Assembly: GCF_009834785.1 (NCBI RefSeq)
Contig: NZ_WUYX01000038.1
Span: 161,513 to 225,512, forward strand
Origin: Natronorubrum halalkaliphilum
GTDB lineage: Archaea; Halobacteriota; Halobacteria; Halobacteriales; Natrialbaceae
Length of the DNA: 64,000 bases
Reading direction: 5' to 3'
Shown: piece after piece, positions 34,529 through 43,514 of the stretch
Layout: every line of letters starts with the position of its first letter
How positions within the stretch are numbered: the stretch's first letter is position 1
Notes under the pieces: model-generated
Told to the model about the DNA's origin: nothing
The model's input: the letters and a program-made list of their open reading frames with translations, nothing else
Databases searched by the model: none
Translations under genes and position numbers: made by a program

Positions 34529-36043
34529 ATGTCTGCAGTGCCAGTGCCATTTCGGGCCTTTCTGGACGTGCTCGAGGAACGGAACGCGACCGCGCGGATC
34601 ACCGACGAGGTTTCGTGGGATCTCGAAGCCAGCGCCGTCACGATGCTGGCGAACGAGACTGACGATCGAATCCCGATCTTCGAGGCGGTTCAGTCCCGGA
34701 ACGGCGACGTCGACGCTCGCCTCGTCGGCGATCCCTACCGGGGCCCACAGCGGCGACCGTGGGAGTTCCTCGGTCGGGCGTTCGACTTGCCAGTCGACGC
34801 CGGGCCGGCCTACTACGAGGGCGTTATCGACCGACTCCGCGAACCGGTCGATCCCACGGTCGGAGACCCCGCGGACGCACCCTGCAAGGAGGTCGTCCGG
34901 ACCGGGGCGGACGCGAGCCTGCTCGAGTTCCCCTGGCCGTACATCCACCACGGCGACGGCGGCCGGTACGCGACGCTCGCGACACTCGTCGCGCCGGCCC
35001 CCGACAGCGAGTGGGGAAGCTGGTCGCGCCACCGGGCGATGATCCACGACGCGTCGCAGGCGAGTCTGCTCTTGCTGGCCGGCGAACAGGTGCCGAACCT
35101 CTACTACTTCGAGTACGAGCGCGAGGACGAACCGATGCCGGTCGCGCTGACGATCGGTGCTGGCCCCGCCGTCGAGTGCACCGCCGAGATGTGGATCCCC
35201 GTCGGACGCAGCGAGGTCGCCTACGCGGGCGCCCTGCAGGAGAGGCCGGTCGAACTCGTCCCGTGCGAGACGAACGACCTCCGCGTTCCCGCGTCGGCCG
35301 AAGTCGTTATCGAAGGGCGGGTGATGCCGAACGAACGGCTGGACGAGGGGCCCTTCGGCGACTACTTCGGCTACATGAACGGCCCCCGACGCTCGATGCC
35401 GGTCCTCGAGGTCGACGCGATCACCCACCGCGAGGAGCCGTACCTGCCGTTCTGCGTCGAAGGAACCGGCGTCGGCTACGGGCAGAACTCCTCGAGTACG
35501 TTTCAGGCCGCGGCGGGCGGGCCGGACGCCACGCTGGGGCTGCGAGCGGCGGGTTTCGACGTCGAACTGGCCGTTCCGTGGCCGTTTACCTCCCGAACCG
35601 CGTGGGTGATCGCGACCGATCGATCGTACCCCGGGTCGCTCCACGAACTCGCCAACTTCATCTTTACCACCTGGGGCATGCTCCACATCGATTTCTTCGT
35701 CTTCGTCGACGGCGACGTGAATCCGCTGAACCCCCGGGCCGTCCTGGAGGCCATCGCCCTCCACGCGGACCCCGCCGAGGACTTCCACCAGTTCGGCGTC
35801 GAGCGGATGCCCAAGGTCCCGCTCAACATTTATCAGACGCCCGATGAGAAGGGGAGCGCGACGGTCGGAACGTCGAAGACGAAAACGGCGAAGGCGTACA
35901 TCGACGCGCTGTCCGATGGGAATCGACCGAAACAAGCGATCGGCGACGAGGGCGAACGCGACCGGGCCCGCGAGCTGCTCGCCGAAGCCGGCGTCTCCGA
36001 ATCGGCGTTCGAACCGGCACACACGATGGAGTTGAACCGATGA
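34529..36043 (+). CDS. UbiD family (prenylated-FMN) decarboxylase
   Basis: A 504-residue UbiD-like reversible decarboxylase dependent on prenylated FMN. Catalytic-loop signatures: SWSRHRAMIHD (about 164-174, with the conserved Arg), IEGRVMPNERLDEGPFGDYFGYM (about 261-283, with Glu262 and Glu273), and a C-terminal region LHELANFIFTTWGMLHIDFFVFVDGDVNP. All conserved acidic residues are present, so it should be active. The substrate is unknown. Haloarchaea are thought to use a different decarboxylase in the mevalonate pathway, so this is probably not the anhydromevalonate enzyme. The stop overlaps the next gene by 4 nt. Confidence 0.9.
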   Translation: MSAVPVPFRAFLDVLEERNATARITDEVSWDLEASAVTMLANETDDRIPIFEAVQSRNGDVDARLVGDPYRGPQRRPWEFLGRAFDLPVDAGPAYYEGVIDRLREPVDPTVGDPADAPCKEVVRTGADASLLEFPWPYIHHGDGGRYATLATLVAPAPDSEWGSWSRHRAMIHDASQASLLLLAGEQVPNLYYFEYEREDEPMPVALTIGAGPAVECTAEMWIPVGRSEVAYAGALQERPVELVPCETNDLRVPASAEVVIEGRVMPNERLDEGPFGDYFGYMNGPRRSMPVLEVDAITHREEPYLPFCVEGTGVGYGQNSSSTFQAAAGGPDATLGLRAAGFDVELAVPWPFTSRTAWVIATDRSYPGSLHELANFIFTTWGMLHIDFFVFVDGDVNPLNPRAVLEAIALHADPAEDFHQFGVERMPKVPLNIYQTPDEKGSATVGTSKTKTAKAYIDALSDGNRPKQAIGDEGERDRARELLAEAGVSESAFEPAHTMELNR

Positions 36044-37440
36044 CGGCGTTTCGAACCCACCTCGAGTTCCTGCGAAAGACCGACGAGTTGTGCTCGCTCG
36101 AGCGGCCCGAATCGCCGTCCCCGCAGGTCGTCGCCGCCGAAGCGCTTCGCGCCGACGGGCCGGCGGTACGGTTTCGGGCAGCCGAGAAGTCCCACGTAGG
36201 ACTCGCCAGCGGCGTCTACGGCGGCGTCGACCAACTGACGCGGCAGGACCGGTCGCCGTGGACTCGGCTCGGCATCGGTCTGGGGGTCGACCGCGACCCC
36301 GAGTACGTCGACGTGCTCGAGGCGATCACCGACCTCGGCGACCGGATCGACGAGCGCGACGTCACCTACGTCGAACGAGCGGCGACCGCGACCGACCGGA
36401 CCGTGCGGGAACTCGGACTCCCGACGCCGCCGGACGAGGCCTGGCCCCACTTCACCCTCGGCCTCCTCTCGGTCGGGAGCGACGACGGAACCTACTGGGC
36501 ACCGATCCACGGAACGGTCCTCGACGGGGACACGATTCGAGCCCGCGTCCCCGCGGCGATACGCGAACGGTTCGAGCGGGGCGAGTCGGTGACCGTGGCG
36601 CTGGGAGTCCCCGCCGAAGCGCTGGCGGCGACGACGCTGCTGACGATCACCGACCGACTCTCGACACCGATCGAAGACCGACGGGTCGGGTCGACCGTTC
36701 CGGTGATCCCGACCGCCGGCGGACTCGTTCCGAGTTCCGCGGAGGTCGTCCTCGAGACGGAACTCGCGACCCAGCAACCCGACACGCGCTCGGAAAAGCC
36801 GGAGTTCTGGGAACGGCTCGTCGACGGCGCGACGGTCACGCTGGACGTGACTGGCGTGTTCGCTCGCGACGACGCAGTCGTCCCGTTCACGCCGCTTGAC
36901 GTACCCCTCGCCGACGACCTGCAACTCGTCGCGCTCGCGCTGGCGGCCCGGCTCTACGACCGGGTCAACGGTTACTGGGGCGTCTCCCCGGTGGACTGGC
37001 TGCTCCTTCCCGCGGCGGGACGGCTCGGGATCTGCATCGTCTCGACGGAGGTCCTCTACGCCGGCTTCGAGTGGCAGTTAGCGAACTTCCTGTTCTCTCG
37101 GTCCGACTGCTTCGATACCGTCGTCCTCGTCGACGAGGAGACCGATCCCCACGACCTCGGACGGGTGCTCGGCGACCTCTGGGTCAAGGCCCACCCCTCC
37201 CGAGACTGGCTGTTCAGCGAACCCGACGCGCCGGTCGCTCGGCTGCCGACCTACGAGCGCGACGGCACCGGCGCGCGCCTCTACGTCGACGCGACCTGGG
37301 ACCCGCGCTGGGACGAGGAGTACATCGCGCCGCGAGTCTCGTTTCTCGAGTCGTATCCGCCCGACATTCGGACGGCCGTCCGTGAGTCGTGGACCGCGTT
37401 CGGGTTCGACTCGGAGCCGGACGACGTCGGCGGAGCGTAG
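36040..37440 (+). CDS. Divergent UbiD-like protein lacking the active-site loop
   Basis: A 466-residue protein that is recognisably related to its UbiD neighbour, mainly in the C-terminal half: FEWQLANFLFSRSDCFDTVVLVDEETDP matches the ELANFIF...VFVDGD region. Where active UbiD proteins have E-GPFGDYFGY, it reads LETELATQQPDTRSEKPEFW, so the catalytic glutamates are absent. It starts inside the stop codon of the active UbiD gene (ATGA overlap). A non-catalytic partner or scaffold subunit of a hetero-oligomer is the simplest idea; some phenol/aryl carboxylases have two UbiD-like subunits. It shows no frameshift or stop, so it is not a pseudogene. Confidence 0.75.
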   Translation: MTAFRTHLEFLRKTDELCSLERPESPSPQVVAAEALRADGPAVRFRAAEKSHVGLASGVYGGVDQLTRQDRSPWTRLGIGLGVDRDPEYVDVLEAITDLGDRIDERDVTYVERAATATDRTVRELGLPTPPDEAWPHFTLGLLSVGSDDGTYWAPIHGTVLDGDTIRARVPAAIRERFERGESVTVALGVPAEALAATTLLTITDRLSTPIEDRRVGSTVPVIPTAGGLVPSSAEVVLETELATQQPDTRSEKPEFWERLVDGATVTLDVTGVFARDDAVVPFTPLDVPLADDLQLVALALAARLYDRVNGYWGVSPVDWLLLPAAGRLGICIVSTEVLYAGFEWQLANFLFSRSDCFDTVVLVDEETDPHDLGRVLGDLWVKAHPSRDWLFSEPDAPVARLPTYERDGTGARLYVDATWDPRWDEEYIAPRVSFLESYPPDIRTAVRESWTAFGFDSEPDDVGGA

Positions 37441-38092
37441 TTCGAGCGGGGAAGGCCGAACCGAGACAGTCACACTCGAGAACGGAACCTACCGTACGTC
37501 CAAACGCGAGGCACTGGTCGGAAAGTAACGCCGTCGGTGTTTTCGATACTGTTTACGCAGGAGGGCGTCGGGGTGAACTCCGGCTCGAGCCGGCAGGCGT
37601 ATTTTTATCATACCCACAGTGATAGAAACCATCCGAAGCAATTATTGCCGAGAGCGAAGCCAGCCGGGTGTATGCCATCGAGCCATAGCATGCTCGACTC
37701 CGAGCGAGCGCGCGAGGGGTTCTCGTGGGAGGGTCTCTACGGGGAGAGCGCGGGAACACCGTGACGGCCCACATCGTTCCGAGTGAGGTCGAGTTCCGCG
37801 ACGAACTCCGGAGACGGTCATCGGGACGATTCGTCGGACGGAACGACGGGACGAGGTCGAGATCGAAGCCGAATCTGACCGACGGGGTCCGACTTCGAGC
37901 GCGCCTCGAAGACGAACAGCGCACGATGGCGAGAATCGACGAACGGTGGTCGACGACCGGCGACGAACGGTCGGCGAAAAGCGACGGTCGACGACGGCCG
38001 ACAACCGACCAAAAGCGGCGGGCGACCACTGCAACCAACCACCGACGCGACGACTCCGGGACATCCCGGACCACGCGAATCCGAATCAAACT
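37441..38092. other. Long intergenic region before the acyl-CoA operon
   Basis: About 650 bp with no gene I can support. A TATA-like TATTTTTATCATAC is near 37599-37612 and carries a short TATCA/TGATA inverted repeat. A 30-codon ORF (37672-37764) follows it. The stretch 37920-38040 is low-complexity, built from CGACGAACGGT-like units. It probably contains the operon promoter and possibly a decayed gene. Confidence 0.4.
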
Positions 38093-39259
38093 ATGCACTT
38101 CGAAGACACACAGGAACGATCGATGATCCGTCAGACGGCGACGGAGATCGCAACTCAGTACGGCCCGGAACACTGGCGCGAAAAGGAAGAGAACGGAGAG
38201 TTCTCCGAGGCGTTCTGGAACGAACTCGGCGAGGCCGGCTTCCACGGCCTGCTCATTCCCGAGGAGTACGACGGCGCGGGGATGGGAATGCAGGATATGG
38301 GACTGGCCATGGAGACCCTCTGTGCCGAAGGCTGCGGGATGGCCGGCACCTGGTATCTGGTGCTGACGGCCGGCATGGCCGCGGTCGGCATCCGCGAGCA
38401 CGGCACCGACGAACAGAAAGAGCGGTACCTGCCCGACATCGCCGCGGGGAAGCGAAACTTCTCCATCGGCATCACCGAACCCGAGGCGGGAACGAACACC
38501 CTGAACGTCGCCACTCGAGCCGAAAAGGACGGCGACGAGTACGTCCTGAACGGGAAAAAGGCCTGGATCACGTTCTCGGATCGGGCCGAGAACATGATCA
38601 TCGTCACGCGGACGACGCCCCGCGACGAGGTCGACCGCGGCACCGACGGGATCAGCCTGTTTGTCCTCGATATGGACGATCCGAACATCGACGTCTCGCC
38701 GATCGACAAACACGCGATCAACTACTCGAAGTCCTGTGAGGTCTTCCTCGAGGACGTTCGCGTCCCCGAAGCGAACCTGCTGGGGGACGAAGGCGACGGC
38801 TGGTGGGTCCTCGTCGACATGCTCAACCCCGAGCGAATCGGCTTCGCAGCCGCGGGCACCGGGATCGGGAAGCTCGCGGCGAACGCCGCCATCGAGTACG
38901 CCAACGACCGCGAGATCTTCGACGCGCCGATCGGCACGCACCAGGCGGTCTCGTTCCCGATCACGGAAGCCTACGCGAGGATGGAGACGGCCGCGCTCAT
39001 GCGCGAGAAGGCCGCCTGGCTCTACGATCAGGGCGAGGAGTGTGGCTACGAGACCAACGTCGCGAAAGCGACGGCCGTCGAGGCCGGCATCGAGACCGTC
39101 AAACAGTCGATGCAGGCCTTCGGCGGGTGGGGGTACGCCACGGAGTACGACGTCGAGCGCTGGTGGCGCGAGATCAACCTCACCAGACTCGCGCCCGTCT
39201 CCCAGCAGATGGCCTACAACCACATCGGCCAGGAACTCGGCTTCCCGCGCTCGTACTGA
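38093..39259 (+). CDS. Acyl-CoA dehydrogenase
   Basis: A 388-residue FAD-dependent acyl-CoA dehydrogenase. FAD/substrate signatures [15 protein letters not shown] and [17 protein letters not shown] (about 120-170), the central [28 protein letters not shown], and the C-terminal [21 protein letters not shown], which matches the region around the catalytic base and dimer interface. It starts the operon with a biotin carboxylase, a carboxyltransferase and a MaoC hydratase, suggesting degradation of a branched or dicarboxylic acyl-CoA. I chose the ATG at 38093 ([10 protein letters not shown]); upstream sequence in frame is low-complexity. It ends 2 bp before the next start. Confidence 0.93.
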   Translation: MHFEDTQERSMIRQTATEIATQYGPEHWREKEENGEFSEAFWNELGEAGFHGLLIPEEYDGAGMGMQDMGLAMETLCAEGCGMAGTWYLVLTAGMAAVGIREHGTDEQKERYLPDIAAGKRNFSIGITEPEAGTNTLNVATRAEKDGDEYVLNGKKAWITFSDRAENMIIVTRTTPRDEVDRGTDGISLFVLDMDDPNIDVSPIDKHAINYSKSCEVFLEDVRVPEANLLGDEGDGWWVLVDMLNPERIGFAAAGTGIGKLAANAAIEYANDREIFDAPIGTHQAVSFPITEAYARMETAALMREKAAWLYDQGEECGYETNVAKATAVEAGIETVKQSMQAFGGWGYATEYDVERWWREINLTRLAPVSQQMAYNHIGQELGFPRSY

Positions 39260-39261
39260 CC

Positions 39262-41091
39262 ATGTTCGGGAAACTACTGGTCGCAAACCGCGGCGAAATC
39301 GCCGTTCGGGTCATGCAGGCCTGTGAGGAACTCGGAATCGAGACCGTCGCCGTCTACAGCGACGCCGACCGCTCGGCCGGCCACGTCGCCTACGCCGACG
39401 AGGCGTACAACATCGGCCCCGCGCCGGCGAGCCAGTCCTACCTCGACGGCGACGCGATCATCGAGGTCGCCGACCGGGCGGGAGCCGACGCGATCCACCC
39501 CGGCTACGGCTTCCTCGCGGAGAACGCCGAATTCGCTGGGAAGGTCGAAGCCGCCGAGGGGATCACCTGGGTCGGCCCCTCGAGCGACGCGATGACGACG
39601 CTCGGCGAAAAGACGAACGCCCGCCGAGTCATGCAGGAGGCCGACGTGCCGGTCGTTCCCGGAACGACCGAACCCGTCGAATCGGCGGACGAAGTGCGCG
39701 AACTCGGCGACGAGTTCGGCTACCCGATCGCCATCAAGGCCGAAGGCGGCGGCGGCGGTCGCGGGATGAAGATCGTCCGCGGCGACGAGGAGGTCGACGA
39801 CGCCTTAGAGAGCGCCAAGCGCGAAGGCGAGGCCTACTTCGGCAACGACTCGGTCTACGTCGAGAAGTACCTCGAGGAGCCGAAACACGTCGAAGTGCAG
39901 ATTCTCGCGGACCACCACAACACCGTGCTCCACCTCGGCGAGCGGGACTGTTCGCTCCAGCGGCGCCACCAGAAGGTGATCGAGGAAGCGCCGAGCACCG
40001 CCCTCGATGCGGAACTCCGCGATTCGATCGGCGACGCGGCCCGCCGGGGCGTTCGCGAGGCAGGCTACACGAACGCGGGAACGGTCGAGTTCCTGGTCGA
40101 AGACGGGGAGTTCTACTTCATGGAAGTGAACACCCGGATTCAGGTCGAACACACCGTCACCGAGGAGGTGACGGGGATCGACATCGTTCGCGAGCAGATT
40201 CGCGTCGCGGCCGACGAGGAACTCCCCTACGCACAGGACGATATCGGAATCGACGGTCACGCCATCGAGTTCCGGATCAACGCCGAGAACCCCGCCAACG
40301 GGTTCGCGCCGACGCCGGGAACGCTTTCGACCTACGACCCGCCGAGCGGTCTCGGCGTTCGCATCGACGACGCGATCTCGCGGGGCGACGAGGTTTCCGG
40401 CGACTACGACTCGATGATCGCCAAGCTGATCGTTCGCGCGCCGACGCGAGAGCGCTGTCTCGAGCGCTCGAAACGCGCGCTTCGACATTTCGACGTCGGC
40501 GTCGAGACGACGATCCCGTTCCACCGATTGATGCTCGCCGACGAGACGTTTCGCGCGGGCGAACACACGACGAGTTACCTCGACGAGTCGGTCGGTGACG
40601 ACGACCTGACGGCCGCCGTCGAGCGCTGGAGTACGGCCGTCGAAGCCGAAGCCGAGACCGAGGCCGGAACGGCCGGCGGCGACGGAACGAACGACCTCGT
40701 CGTCGAGGTCGACGGCCGGCGGTTCGACGTGGCCGTGACGGGCGGCTTCTCGCGAGCAGCGAACGGCGGTGGGAGTACTGGAACCGGAACCGGGAGCTCC
40801 GAAACGAACTCGGGTTCCCCGTCCTCGAGCACCAGAAGCACCAGCAACACCAGAAGCGCCGGCACCGAACAGGTCGCCAGCGACGCGATCACCGCCGAGA
40901 TGCAGGGAACGGTTCTCTCGGTCGACGTCGCACCCGGCGACGAGGTCGCACAGGGTGACGTGGTCTGCGTGCTCGAGGCGATGAAAATGGAAAACGACGT
41001 CGTGGCACCGGCGGCCGGCACCGTCGCGGACGTTCCCGTGACGGACGGCGACACGGTCGATATGGGTGACCCGCTCGTCGTACTCGACTAA
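39262..41091 (+). CDS. Acyl-CoA carboxylase biotin carboxylase / BCCP subunit
   Basis: A 609-residue protein combining biotin carboxylase (about 1-450) and a C-terminal biotinyl domain. ATP-grasp motifs [32 protein letters not shown] and [18 protein letters not shown] are intact. A long Gly/Ser/Thr-rich linker (about 490-535) leads to the biotinyl domain with Lys575 in EAMKMEN. It carboxylates biotin using ATP and bicarbonate, and the adjacent subunit transfers CO2 to acyl-CoA. As the partner of the next gene it forms a propionyl-, acetyl- or methylcrotonyl-CoA carboxylase. The ATG at 39262 follows the dehydrogenase stop by 2 bp. Confidence 0.95.
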   Translation: MFGKLLVANRGEIAVRVMQACEELGIETVAVYSDADRSAGHVAYADEAYNIGPAPASQSYLDGDAIIEVADRAGADAIHPGYGFLAENAEFAGKVEAAEGITWVGPSSDAMTTLGEKTNARRVMQEADVPVVPGTTEPVESADEVRELGDEFGYPIAIKAEGGGGGRGMKIVRGDEEVDDALESAKREGEAYFGNDSVYVEKYLEEPKHVEVQILADHHNTVLHLGERDCSLQRRHQKVIEEAPSTALDAELRDSIGDAARRGVREAGYTNAGTVEFLVEDGEFYFMEVNTRIQVEHTVTEEVTGIDIVREQIRVAADEELPYAQDDIGIDGHAIEFRINAENPANGFAPTPGTLSTYDPPSGLGVRIDDAISRGDEVSGDYDSMIAKLIVRAPTRERCLERSKRALRHFDVGVETTIPFHRLMLADETFRAGEHTTSYLDESVGDDDLTAAVERWSTAVEAEAETEAGTAGGDGTNDLVVEVDGRRFDVAVTGGFSRAANGGGSTGTGTGSSETNSGSPSSSTRSTSNTRSAGTEQVASDAITAEMQGTVLSVDVAPGDEVAQGDVVCVLEAMKMENDVVAPAAGTVADVPVTDGDTVDMGDPLVVLD

Positions 41092-41092
41092 G

Positions 41093-42904
41093 ATGGAACT
41101 CAGGATCAACACGACAGCGACGGAACAGGAAGCACAGGCGATCGCGAAGGCACTCGCGTCCCACTTCGGGGACGAGGTGGAACTCTACGCCGAAACGGGC
41201 GACGAACTCCTCGCGAGCGCGTCGCCGGAGCCGGGGACGGGCGCGGGCGGGAGCGAAACCGGCACTTCCAGCGAGGGGACCGCCGCCGGAAACGGCGGAA
41301 CCGACGCCGCGGCGGACGACACGCTCGGCCCGACCGAACGGGAGGAGACGCTGCAAGCCGAAATCGATGATATCCTCGAAGGCGGTCCCGAGAAGTACCG
41401 GGACCGACTCTCCGAACAGGGGAAGCTGTTCGTCCGAGACCGACTCGATCTCTGGTTCGGCGAAGACGGCCTCTCGTTCGAGGACGGCAAGTTCGCCAAC
41501 TTCGACGCGTGGCATCCGAGCGGTCAGGACAGCGACCCCGACTCCGACGACCGACTCCCCGCGGACGGGCTCATCACCGGCGCGGCCGAGTTCGAAGGGC
41601 GGGACCTGCACTTCATGGCCAACGACTTCACCGTCAAGGCCGGCTCGATGGCCGAGAAGGGCGTCGAGAAGTTCCTCCGAATGCAACAGCGCGCGCTGAA
41701 AACCGGCCGTCCGGTGTTGTACCTGATGGACTCCTCGGGCGGGCGGATCGACCAGCAGACGGGCTTCTTCGCGAACCGCGAAGGCATCGGGAAGTACTAC
41801 TACAATCACTCGATGCTCTCGGGGCGGGTCCCGCAAATCTGCGTGCTCTACGGCCCCTGTATCGCCGGCGCCGCGTACACGCCCATGTTCGCCGACTTCA
41901 CGATCATGGTCCGGGACGTGTCGGCGATGGCGATCGCCTCCCCGCGAATGGTCGAGATGGTCACCGGCGAGGAGATCGATCTACAGGACCTCGGCGGCCC
42001 GGACGTCCACGCGCGCCACTCCGGCAGCGCGGACCTGATCGCCGAAGACGAAGAGCACGCCCGCGAACTCGTCGCCAAACTCATCGGCTACCTGCCGGAC
42101 AACAGCGACGAGGACCCGCCCCGAACGGACGGAACGGCTCCGAAGCTCTCGCCGGAGGGGATCGACGCCGTCGTTCCCGACCAACCCAATCGCGGGTACG
42201 ACATGTTCGACGTTATCGATCGAATCGTCGACGAGGGCTCGACGCTCGAGCTTCGACCGGAGTACGGTCCCGAAATCATCACGTCCTTCGCCCGGATCGA
42301 CGGCCGGCCGATCGGGATCGTCGCCAACCAGCCGAACCACCGAGCCGGCGCGATCTTCCCCGACGCCGCCGAGAAAGCCGCGGAGTTCATCTGGACCTGC
42401 GACGCCTACGACATCCCCCTGTTGTATCTCTGTGACACGCCCGGTTTCATGGCCGGGTCGCAGGTCGAGAAAGACGGCATTCTCGAGCAGGGCAAGAAGA
42501 TGATCTACGCGACGTCCTCGGCGACGGTGCCCAAACAGTCGGTAGTCGTCCGCAAGGCCTACGGCGCGGGAATCTACGCCATGTCCGGCCCGGCCTACGA
42601 CCCCGAGAGCGTTCTCGGACTTCCAAGCGGCGAGATCGCCATCATGGGGCCCGAAGCAGCCATCAACGCCGTCTACGCGAACAAGCTCGCCGAGATCGAC
42701 GATCCGGAGGAACGCAAGCAAAAAGAGCAGGAACTCCGCGAGGAGTACCGCGAGGACATCAACGTCCACCGGATGGCCAGCGAGGTCGTCATCGACGAAA
42801 TCGTCCCGCCGAGTTCGCTTCGGGAGGAACTCGAGGCGCGGTTCGAGTTCTACGAGACCGTCGAGAAGGACCTGCCGGACAAGAAACACGGGACGATCCT
42901 CTGA
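41093..42904 (+). CDS. Acyl-CoA carboxylase carboxyltransferase subunit with N-terminal small-subunit-like extension
   Basis: A 603-residue carboxyltransferase. The catalytic crotonase-fold halves run from about 85 to 603, including MDSSGGRIDQQTGFF, YGPCIAGAAYTP, CDTPGFMAGSQVEKDGIL, KAYGAGIYAMSGPAYDPE and MGPEAAINAVYANKL. About 80 residues precede the normal N-terminus: MELRINTTATEQEAQAIAKALASHFGDEVEL, then a Gly/Ser/Thr linker. That segment resembles the small third subunit (PccX-like / acyl-CoA carboxylase epsilon) of other actinobacterial and haloarchaeal carboxylases. GAGIYAMSGPAYDP looks more methylcrotonyl- than propionyl-type, so substrate is uncertain. The start ATG lies 1 bp after the previous stop. 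Confidence 0.88.
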   Translation: MELRINTTATEQEAQAIAKALASHFGDEVELYAETGDELLASASPEPGTGAGGSETGTSSEGTAAGNGGTDAAADDTLGPTEREETLQAEIDDILEGGPEKYRDRLSEQGKLFVRDRLDLWFGEDGLSFEDGKFANFDAWHPSGQDSDPDSDDRLPADGLITGAAEFEGRDLHFMANDFTVKAGSMAEKGVEKFLRMQQRALKTGRPVLYLMDSSGGRIDQQTGFFANREGIGKYYYNHSMLSGRVPQICVLYGPCIAGAAYTPMFADFTIMVRDVSAMAIASPRMVEMVTGEEIDLQDLGGPDVHARHSGSADLIAEDEEHARELVAKLIGYLPDNSDEDPPRTDGTAPKLSPEGIDAVVPDQPNRGYDMFDVIDRIVDEGSTLELRPEYGPEIITSFARIDGRPIGIVANQPNHRAGAIFPDAAEKAAEFIWTCDAYDIPLLYLCDTPGFMAGSQVEKDGILEQGKKMIYATSSATVPKQSVVVRKAYGAGIYAMSGPAYDPESVLGLPSGEIAIMGPEAAINAVYANKLAEIDDPEERKQKEQELREEYREDINVHRMASEVVIDEIVPPSSLREELEARFEFYETVEKDLPDKKHGTIL

Positions 42905-42940
42905 ACAGCAGCGAGAACGCACACGTTTCACTACCAACTC

Positions 42941-43408
42941 ATGTCAGGACGCTACTACGAGGAGTTCGAGGTCGGCGAGACCATCGAACACGAGCGACGG
43001 CGAACGATCAGCGAGAGCGACAACCAGCGCTTTTGTGATATGACGATGAACCAGCAGCCGCTGCATCTCGACGCCGACTTCGCGGCGGACACCGACTTCG
43101 GCGAGCGGCTGGTCAACGGGCTCTACACGATGAGCCTCGCGGTCGGGATTTCGATTCCCGAGACCACAGACGGGACCATCGTCGCCAACCTCTCCTACGA
43201 CAACGTCGAACATCCCGAACCGGTGTTTCACGGCGACACGATTCGGGTCCAGTCGACGGTGACGGACAAGGGAGAGACCAGCGACGGCGAGCGCGGCATC
43301 GTCACGATGCGCGTCGAGGTCTTCAAAGTGAATGACCCCGAGGAGCCGCTGGTCTGTAAGTTCGAGCGAACCGTGCTCTCGCTGAAGCGGGAGCGCGCTG
43401 AGGAATAG
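42941..43408 (+). CDS. MaoC family dehydratase
   Basis: A 155-residue hot-dog fold hydratase of the MaoC type. The N-terminal FEVGETIEHERRRTISESDNQRFCDMTMNQQPLHLDADFA contains the Asp/His catalytic pattern (D-N-x6-M-N-x2-P-x-H). The strand HPEPVFHGDTIRVQSTV and C-terminal REV-type strand follow. It would hydrate an enoyl-CoA. Together with the preceding dehydrogenase and carboxylase it fits a pathway that oxidises, carboxylates and hydrates a branched acyl-CoA (for example leucine or propionate catabolism). The intergenic gap is only 36 bp, so it is the last gene of the operon. Confidence 0.88.
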   Translation: MSGRYYEEFEVGETIEHERRRTISESDNQRFCDMTMNQQPLHLDADFAADTDFGERLVNGLYTMSLAVGISIPETTDGTIVANLSYDNVEHPEPVFHGDTIRVQSTVTDKGETSDGERGIVTMRVEVFKVNDPEEPLVCKFERTVLSLKRERAEE

Positions 43409-43416
43409 CAACTGTA

Positions 43417-43513
43417 CCGAGCGTGAGCGAAGCGAACGCTCGGCATTTTTCATCAACGTTTTTTGGCGGGGTTCGAGCCCGCAACGCGGTCGAATCCCCC
43501 GTGAAAAACGTTG
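43417..43513. terminator. Bidirectional hairpin/terminator between maoC and polB
   Basis: CCGAGCGT and ACGCTCGG (43417-43424 and 43436-43443) form an 8-bp stem followed by a run of T. An outer pair, CAACGTTTTT (43454-43463) and AAAAACGTTG (43504-43513), flanks a second GC-rich stem. It lies between converging genes and probably ends both transcripts. The inner TTCGA loops mimic tRNA T-arms but no acceptor stem is present. Confidence 0.55.
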
Positions 43514-43514
43514 G

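Noticed and set aside
37672..37764. 30-codon frame after a TATA-like element before the acyl-CoA operon
   Set aside because: Distance from the TATA element is about 60 nt, no conserved motif, and it lies in low-complexity DNA.
43466..43500. tRNA-like T-arm sequences (GGTTCGAGCCCGC and GGTCGAATCCCCC)
   Set aside because: Only T-loop-like pieces are present; no acceptor, D or anticodon stem can be built around them. They are part of a palindromic terminator-like region.
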